The position numbers and the translations under genes are program-made. A DNA stretch of 64,000 nt. It comes from Notospermus geniculatus. Taxonomy: Eukaryota; Nemertea; Pilidiophora; Heteronemertea; Lineidae. Below are positions 58,105 through 64,000 of this stretch, piece by piece; position 1 is the first letter of the stretch; every line of letters starts with the position of its first letter. Under the pieces are notes generated by a model. It worked only from the letters and a program-made list of their open reading frames with translations, did no database searches and was not told the DNA's origin. The stretch covers positions 68,933 through 132,932 of the forward strand of contig NMRB01000850.1 of the NCBI GenBank assembly GCA_002633025.1. The letters are read 5' to 3'.

Positions 58105-58205
58105 ATATGATAAATAAAAAGGCAATTTCCAGAGTGTCTGCGAATTTTCGACCCCAACCGGGGTCTTCTTCAGGCTGGTACTTTACAATCCGAAACTCAC
58201 TAGAA
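58105..58205 (-). ncRNA. Hammerhead-ribozyme-like motif, copy 2
   Basis: On the minus strand CTGAAGA-A-GACCCC-GGTT-GGGGTC-GAAA lies at 58174-58144. The flanks 'tttcggattgtaaagt' and 'cactctggaaattgcctttt' match copy 1 at 34595-34690, so the two are members of one retroelement family. Confidence 0.4.
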
Positions 58206-58373
58206 CAGACTGAGCTGAAACCCAAATGTAGATATGAAGTATCCCATCCAAACAGGACGTGACAGCAATTAAGGAAAGAAAAGAGTACAAGCCCCAAAAG
58301 GTGGTTGCTCAACTATAAAAATGTATTTAGTGAATGTAAGGCTTGACTATTCTGAACCATATAAGGGGCAATA

Positions 58374-58810
58374 GGGCCGTTTAGACGACCGGCAAATATC
58401 CACATGCGATCCGATCGATTCCGATTGTGGTTCAAAACTCTTGCATGTAAACAGTACCCAATGCGGTCCAGTGTGAATTTAAAATGGACCACCGATTTTG
58501 CTGGTCCTGAATCCACATTCAACCACATTGGACCACATACGACCAAATTAAAATTACTCGTCTAAACGCAAGTGAGACCCGAATCCTGATTAAACCTACC
58601 TGCGCGCATGCGCATTGATGCGGTTTTTCTTCCTCCACTGACCGCATACGCTGTGGAGAGTTTCACAAGGGTAATTTGAAGTCAGAATGAGACCAGATTA
58701 ACATTCGCGTGTAAACGCTTACCCAAAACTTCCAACACACCCGGTCCAGAATGTGGTTCGATCGGATCGAATCTGAATGCGTTCTTTTGGGCTTGTCGTC
58801 TAAACGGCCC
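58374..58810. mobile_element. ~0.44-kb MITE (GGGCCGTTTAGACGA ends), TA flanks
   Basis: 'gggccgtttagacga' and its inverse 'tcgtctaaacggccc' bound the element, with TA on both sides (58372-58373 and 58811-58812). The inner arms share 'tccgatcgattccgattgtggttc' type sequence. No ORF of note. Confidence 0.7.
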
Positions 58811-58814
58811 TAAA

Positions 58815-59590
58815 ATGGGATTTGGGTATGGGGCAAAACGGCAATTCGTTTCCGCACACAAATAATCAACAAGTAATTTTAAATTATCATAAAATGTTAA
58901 AAATTAAACTAGCGCTTACTTTTGTTGAGAGTATGTAGCAGTTTGACAATTCTCGCTTGGAGTACACTACGATGTGAACGGATAAAAATAATTTCGAATC
59001 ATAATTAACGTTGTCAACATTTTTACAAAACACGTGCATTGTAAGTTCACTATACACCTACTTTGGTTAAATGTCGTAGTTAGCTCTTGAACAACAAAAC
59101 TCTTCAGATTCATCCTAACTTCACATCACTCCCCTGTGTGCTGTTAAAGTACAAAAACGTTTTAAGTTTTTGAATCCTCTTTTCGTTCAGTGTGAATTGA
59201 TCAAGTGTTTACTTAAAAGTCGAATCAGTTATTGGCAAGGTTGCATCCCCTAGAATACATGTAATTCGCAAGGCGATTCACCACTCGAGCTCAAGTCTAC
59301 ATCGGTGAGGAAAGTGACCACTACCGCAGACCATTGAAGTAGAGGGAAATTATGCCTGGAAATACCGAGAATTCGGACTTTGAGCTCGCCTCTTGGGGTT
59401 GGACGCTGTGTGCAGTGGTGAGAAGTGACCTCTCATTCGGAATCATAGAATATTCTCACATTGAAAAGTTTTCATGAAAGAAATATTAATGACTTGCCGA
59501 ATTCTAAGTCTCGTATATCGGGTTATTGAAAAAGTGACACAAAAACTTCAATATTTCGTGATGTATCAAATTGAACATGAAACAGAAACG
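58815..59590. other. No recognisable gene
   Basis: AT-rich intergenic sequence downstream of both GPCR genes. No repeat structure is noticed. Confidence 0.4.
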
Positions 59591-59596
59591 GGTTTC

Positions 59597-59670
59597 TAAG
59601 GTGAAAGACATCGCTTCCCACCAGATTCGAACGCCTTAACCACTGGGCCAAATCCCAATCTTCAAAAAAG
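59597..59670 (-). repeat. tRNA-derived SINE head, copy 2 of the 34.4-kb family
   Basis: The minus strand has an A-box-like 'tggcccagtggttaaggcgt' fused closely to 'gttcgaatctggtgggaagc' and 'gatgtctttcacctta'. The A-to-B distance is short, indicating an internal deletion. Confidence 0.5.
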
Positions 59671-59883
59671 ATGGTTCAATGGCCCATGTTAAACGAGGCG
59701 TCCATCAGTACCCTGCGAGTAGTCCAAGCAACCTCCGAACCCAAACTGTTTTATGTTATGCAAGGGGTCACAAATAAATTGAGGGGTCAATGGGTCACAA
59801 TATCAAATTGAAACGTGAATCATTAAATACCTTTTTCAAAAGTATGAAATATTTTCTAATATGATATGCAATGCCATGTACTT

Positions 59884-60622
59884 TTAACAGGATTTGAGGT
59901 AACAACCAGCACCTTGCATGCCTTGACTGTGAATAAAAGATGCCACGCTTTTACTTGGTATTGTCAAACACGTTTGTAACACCTGCTTCACATTACGCCG
60001 AAACTTCCTTCCACCCGCAAGAATATATAGGTAAAAATTGACGGCGAAATTCGAAATGCATATTTCATTGAAGACCCAGAATTCCAACGAGTAACGTGCT
60101 GACCAATAAGGATCAGATAGATCATAATCAGCAACGGTTTCATGGACACGTTTGGGACTCGAACACATAATATACACGGTTGACGTCATCAAAAGCATTG
60201 TTGTCAAATTTGCTTCTTTTACCTGTTTCTTACTCGACGTTACCAGTTCTCTTCTTTCTTTGGAAGCTTTCCTCATGGTGAATATTATGACAAAGTTACT
60301 GACAATAATCATGCAGAAAGGTGCGATACACCCCATGACCAAGAGGTAGATGTGGTGAAGTGACTCAACCCACCTCGCCTTGGGATAATCAGCGATAATT
60401 AAAGCAGATTCTGCATCCGGCATATTGTATATGATAAAAATCTGCGTATGAACGATAATCTCGAAGATGCTTGTTGCTAGTATGGTCTTGACGGCTCGTG
60501 AAGCGGTGAAAATGGATGCTGCCTTCATTGGAAATGTAACAGCAACTGCTCTGTCAATGCTCATTTGAGCAAGAATCATCCCAGAGGTAATCGCAAAAAC
60601 GTTTCCAAGGTAACATGCTGAC
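59884..60622 (-). CDS. Class A GPCR, 3' exon covering TM3-TM7
   Basis: The minus-strand exon starts at 60622 after an acceptor (attttccctag) and ends at the stop at 59884, ~245 codons. It begins SACYLGNVF with the conserved extracellular Cys before TM3, then MILAQMSIDRAVAVTFP (DRY box as DRA). TM4 is ILATSIFEIIVHTQIFIIY, TM5 is LLVMGCIAPFCMIIVSN, then a basic loop MRKASKERREL, and TM6 is TTMLLMTSTVYIMCSSP. TM7 is NFAVNFYLYILAGGRKFRRN (NPxxY variant NFAVNFYLY) followed by a Cys-containing tail suitable for palmitoylation. This looks like a peptide-type receptor. Exons for the N-terminus, TM1 and TM2 are not found within the next kilobase, so the gene is partial here. Confidence 0.8.
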
Positions 60623-60959
60623 CTAGGGAAAATAAACTAAGAAAGATGGACACACCCCTTGACTCAACATTGCTATGATTTGAAAAGTGCTTTCTAGAAT
60701 GTCCAGTCATATTTGCACTCATTTACCTTGCAATGAAACAGAACCACAAAGCACAAATGGGCAAGTTACGTGTGCATGATTGCATGAATATCTTGAATCA
60801 GTGGTAAGACCTGAACAAGGTCCTATTAGATCTCTCTCATATCTCAACGTACGTAGCATTACGTCTACGTTTCGGAACTGTAAGCTTGGCGCTAATTGGT
60901 TTACAGGCACGTGACTGACGGCGCGAAAGCATGGGTCTTTTGTTCGGTTAGGTCCTCCC

Positions 60960-61020
60960 GCTGATTGGAGGTGGCAGAGCTGTCAAGCGTGAGGCTCGTG
61001 TATTGTGAATAAAAAGCAGG
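60960..61020 (+). promoter_or_regulatory. Possible promoter of the 61171 gene
   Basis: An inverted CCAAT box (attgg, 60964-60968) lies ~45 bp upstream of a TATA-like AATAAAAAG (61009-61017), ~155 bp before the ATG. The support is compositional only. Confidence 0.25.
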
Positions 61021-61170
61021 CGGAGACATTATGATTGCGACTAATTAGTCATTCACACTATTCACGCCGTGACCGATCATTCCCTTTCATCAACTACATG
61101 TATTTAACATTACGCAATATCTCAGTGCGCAGGGTGTTGTGAGGAAGAAGTTGTTCATATTCACGAAGGC

Positions 61171-63519
61171 ATGGCTGATGGAAGGCCCCGAGGAGCCCGC
61201 GCGCGAGTTGAGGTTGGTGTTGCCGAAATCCGCCTCCTTCGGGACGGGTATCGTCAGCACCGCGTCAACTACAGTGCCATCCTTCGCCACGTGAGCGCTA
61301 TCGCCGGGCAGTTGAATGCACCGACTCAGCAACTCTACAGAACAAGGACAAATGCGCAGTTGAGAAGACGAATCCGGGAATTCATTCAAAGAGTGATTGT
61401 TGAGTAAGTATGTTCACCACAATGTCACATAGTTGGCTTCCTGAAAACCCTTTCTCCAATGGTGTCAATATGGGCATCTCTTTAAAGGTCTATGCAACTC
61501 GTGATGAATAAGACCATGGAGGGGAAGTATGATACAGAATATACATGTGCAATGTAATGTCTACATCTAATTGAGTGTAGACCCCTAATCAATTTATTTT
61601 CAATCTATTTTTTGGTGTACTGATATAATTTTGGGGGCCTGCATGGGTTGACTTTTGAGTTTCAAGGAGGAACAATGACCCCCTCACAGAATGTCACAAA
61701 AAAAGCTTATGTAGCCAAAAATCACTGCCAACAAAAATGAATAAACAATTGCTCATAAAGTAAATCACCTTTTGATTACAATCACACTTGTCTGGAGTGT
61801 CTGCTCTTTGTCTAGTGTATCGTGTGTGTGGGGGAGGGGCAATTCCCCTTGACCACAGGGGATTAAAATTATTTTAGAAAAATTTCACCAATTTTCACAC
61901 CCAAGTACTTCTTTATGAAGCTAATACCAAGAGGAACTGAATCAAACAGTTTTTGACTGTTGCAACGCTGCGAAATGGGGTCAGAAGTTGGGGGCTCCTT
62001 TTGTCTAGGTCATATTTTGGTTCCCGAAGCCACCGCTAGGGCTAGAAGGCTTCGGCTCTGGCTGCCATTTTGTTGCTGACGTCATTGTAACGGTCCATTT
62101 TCTGGTAAAATTTCATTCTCTCCCGGTCTAAAAAGCGGCGATGATTTTGAGATTTTGTTACAGATCTGCAACATATACAACATTCTCATCAAGAAACTTC
62201 CTCGGTGTTGCCATTCCGCACGATTCGGCGTGTTCGATAATATTTAGTACCCCTGTGGTTACCGGCATTCCATTCTAAAAATAGCCCGTGATGTCACCAT
62301 AACGATCTATAAATAGATCAGCGACAAATTTTTGTCGCAAAGATGGCAGCCAGAGCCGAAACCTTCTAGCCCTAGCGGTGGCTTCGGGAACCAAATTGCC
62401 TAGGTCTGTGAGAAATCTATCTTGAATATTATAGGTCACTGGAGTTGGCAGTATCTCCTTGCAATGCTGGCCATTTTTCCACTCAGGGGCTCGAATTGTA
62501 CCACTTTACCCCTGTGCATACGGGCCCTGGGGTTCAAGAGGGTGGGTGTGGTAAAAATGGCGAATATGATATACTCCCCTCCCAAAAGCTCAAGGGGTGC
62601 CGCAGGTAGATGAAACTGATGTTATTCAACAGTACTCTCTTGAACCTCAGGTACCTACATGTATTACTCTTTGAAAATAATTCAATCAAACAATGTATGC
62701 ATCTGTATTAACCGTTTCTTTACTGGCATCAGTCAAGGGTCATATTTATGAAGCCTTCGCAACACTGCGTTCACGCAGATCTATTGTTTGGCTGCACATG
62801 TCCTATTGTTCGCTGACTGCCTTACAATAGATTTGCGTGAGTGCATAGTTGCGAAGGCTTCGTTAATATGGCTCCAGGTCTGCAGCATCCAAATGTTATT
62901 GCTTTTAGTTTTCTCTACATGAAAATCTTCTCATTGCAGTGCTGTTGATGAGAGACGCAGAGAAATGCGGTATGCCGCGGAACCGCAGGCAAGATGGCGT
63001 CAGCCACCTCAGCAACCAGAGCCAGCCCAGCAGCCCCAACGCCCAGTCAAGTTGCCCCAGCAACCAGCCCTTGAGCCCCAGAATCGGCCTATTCGAATTC
63101 GATATGTTCCACCGCCAAACCCAATGGACTTTCTCTTTGGAATACCAGCAGCTGAGGATCAGAATGCTCAACAAAACGCCAACGTGGATTATCCGAATGG
63201 TGACGCCAACTTAGACCATCCGAATGATGACGCCAACGTGGACCTTCCAAATGATGACGCCAACTTGGATCATCCGAATGATGACGCCAACGTGGACCTT
63301 CCGAATGATGACGCCGACTTGGATCAGCCGAATTATGACGCCAACGTGGACCTTCCGAATGATGATGACGCCAACGTGGCGAATCGACAAAGACGACCCA
63401 AATTATGGGAACTGGCTCGAAAAAATCAACAGGATTATGCAGAAGTGTTGAGAGAGGCAAGGGAACTTATCCGTATCCAGAAAGCTATGCTAGTTGGTGA
63501 AGACCCGGAGGAACAGTGA
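61171..63519 (+). CDS. Unrecognised 270-aa protein with seven 9-residue repeats, two exons
   Basis: Exons 61171-61403 and 62940-63519 (donor GTAAGTAT, acceptor tcattgcag) join in phase to 270 residues. Residues 1-78 are Arg-rich and probably helical (RVEVGVAEIRLLRDGYRQHR ... RTNAQLRRRIREFIQRVIVE), possibly a nucleic-acid-binding fold. Residues ~88-155 are Pro/Gln-rich with PIRIRYVPPPNPMDFLFGIP. Residues ~157-219 are seven units of the form DANVDLPND, alternating DANLDHPND and DANVDLPND, so the DNA repeats as 54-bp pairs. The C-terminus is helical (LWELARKNQQDYAEVLREAR). I do not recognise a family and give no function. The 1.5-kb intron carries two MITEs. The clean splice phase across a long intron argues that the gene is real. 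Confidence 0.65.
62016..62395. mobile_element. 380-bp MITE in the intron of the 61171 gene
   Basis: 'tttggttcccgaagccaccg' plus 'ctagggctagaaggcttcgg' at the left is inverted at 62345-62395 with few changes. The inner 'gctgacgtcattgtaacgg' also pairs loosely. Confidence 0.75.
62736..62876. mobile_element. ~140-bp MITE in the same intron
   Basis: The ends 'ggtcatatttatgaagcc' and 'ggcttcgttaatatggctcc' are inverted. The centre (ctgcacatgtcctattgttc) matches 27852-27991 in reverse orientation, so both are one family. Confidence 0.75.
63178..63390 (+). repeat. 27-bp coding minisatellite (54-bp higher-order unit)
   Basis: Tandem 'gatgacgccaacgtggac'-type units with alternating 'cttccgaat' and 'catccgaat' lie inside exon 2 of the 61171 gene and keep its frame. 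Confidence 0.85.
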
Positions 63520-63719
63520 TCCTCTTGTCTTGATTTTACTCCTCCTTATCTGAAAACTTGACTAGTTTTTATGTTTACTTTTTCAGAGGCATCGCATTCG
63601 TAGTATCAGAATGCTGTTGCTAACGCCATGCGTTTGCGCTGCAGTATATGCTCTCATCAGAATACGTGTTAATGGCGACACAAGAATGATATAATAAAAG
63701 AAGTCGCCTTCCAAAACTT

Positions 63720-63895
63720 CGCAAATTTTCGACCCCAACCGGGGTCTTCTTAAAGCTGAACTGCATGAACAAAAACACCACAGCGCCGCAGTATGGTGGT
63801 CTACAGAAGTGCAAACGCCCTTCGAAACACCTCCAGAACATGATAGACCACCAGCGTATTTGGTGGCGCCACTGTATTCAATCTAAGGTTTTCTA
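63720..63895 (-). ncRNA. Hammerhead-like motif copy 3 with 10.2-kb-family fragment
   Basis: On the minus strand the AAGA-A-GACCCC-GGTT-GGGGTC-GAAA hairpin lies at 63753-63723, with the CTGA part changed to CTTTA. The neighbouring 63790-63880 ('tgcaaacgccctt', 'cagaacatgatagacc', 'ggtggcgcca') is related to the inverted-repeat arm at 10240-10335. The two repeats may be parts of one larger element. Confidence 0.4.
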
Positions 63896-64000
63896 TCGAG
63901 ACACATCAAGAGATAGTGTCCAAGTGACAGAGCCTGGGTAGAGTTAGTACAATCCGTAGGAACTTGAGCATGAGGTTGGCCAGGGTTCTTTAGTGCTTGC

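Noticed and set aside
63089-63460. 123-codon minus-strand repetitive ORF (SWRHHS type)
   Set aside because: Antisense of the 27-bp coding repeat in the 61171 gene.

Overview
This is a eukaryotic, intron-containing, repeat-saturated genomic contig segment with two N gaps. The base pattern (many AGGCCT, ACCGGT and TACATGTA palindromes), the repeat families and the gene types suggest a marine invertebrate, most likely a non-vertebrate deuterostome such as an echinoderm or hemichordate. The sequence alone does not fix the taxon. No bacterial operons, rRNA genes or CRISPR arrays are present.

Layout. Positions 1-48 kb are almost entirely transposon-derived: MITEs and foldback elements with long terminal inverted repeats, minisatellites carried inside inverted repeats, tRNA-derived SINE heads, tandem ~140-150 bp unit repeats, and decayed transposon genes. 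Recognisable coding traces in this part are a broken THAP-domain exon (7.6 kb), a LamG/ConA-like 3' terminal exon (13.9-14.5 kb, minus), a mariner-type HTH remnant inside a TIR element (23.7 kb), a frameshifted transposon-associated gene (26.8-27.85 kb) and a second such fragment (32.8-33.4 kb).

48.0-55.0 kb is the best coding block. A four-exon minus-strand gene (48074-50436) encodes an integrase/DDE-like protein with a Cys-rich C-terminus. Directly head-to-head with it is a two-exon PIF/Harbinger nuclease (50443-52004) with its DDE residues intact. Convergent to that is a six-exon Myb/SANT-like partner protein (54772-52087) with one apparent 1-bp frameshift. The Harbinger nuclease and its Myb-like partner normally act together in transposition: the Myb protein binds the termini and brings in the nuclease. 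The unusual part is the third, unrelated transposase-like gene abutting the nuclease start codon.

56-61 kb holds two rhodopsin-like (class A) GPCR genes. One is single-exon with a 1-bp frameshift after TM2 (plus strand). The other is a 3' terminal exon covering TM3-TM7 (minus strand). 61.2-63.5 kb holds an unrecognised two-exon gene encoding 270 aa with seven 9-residue repeats; its intron carries two MITEs.

The most notable non-coding observations are: two elements (20.2-21.3 and 43.7-45.4 kb) that share a GCCGAATCGG terminus and each have an exact 9-bp target-site duplication; a nested palindrome at 41.3-43.6 kb; three copies of a hammerhead-ribozyme-like CTGAAGA...GAAA hairpin; and a SINE whose tRNA-like head is split by another element.
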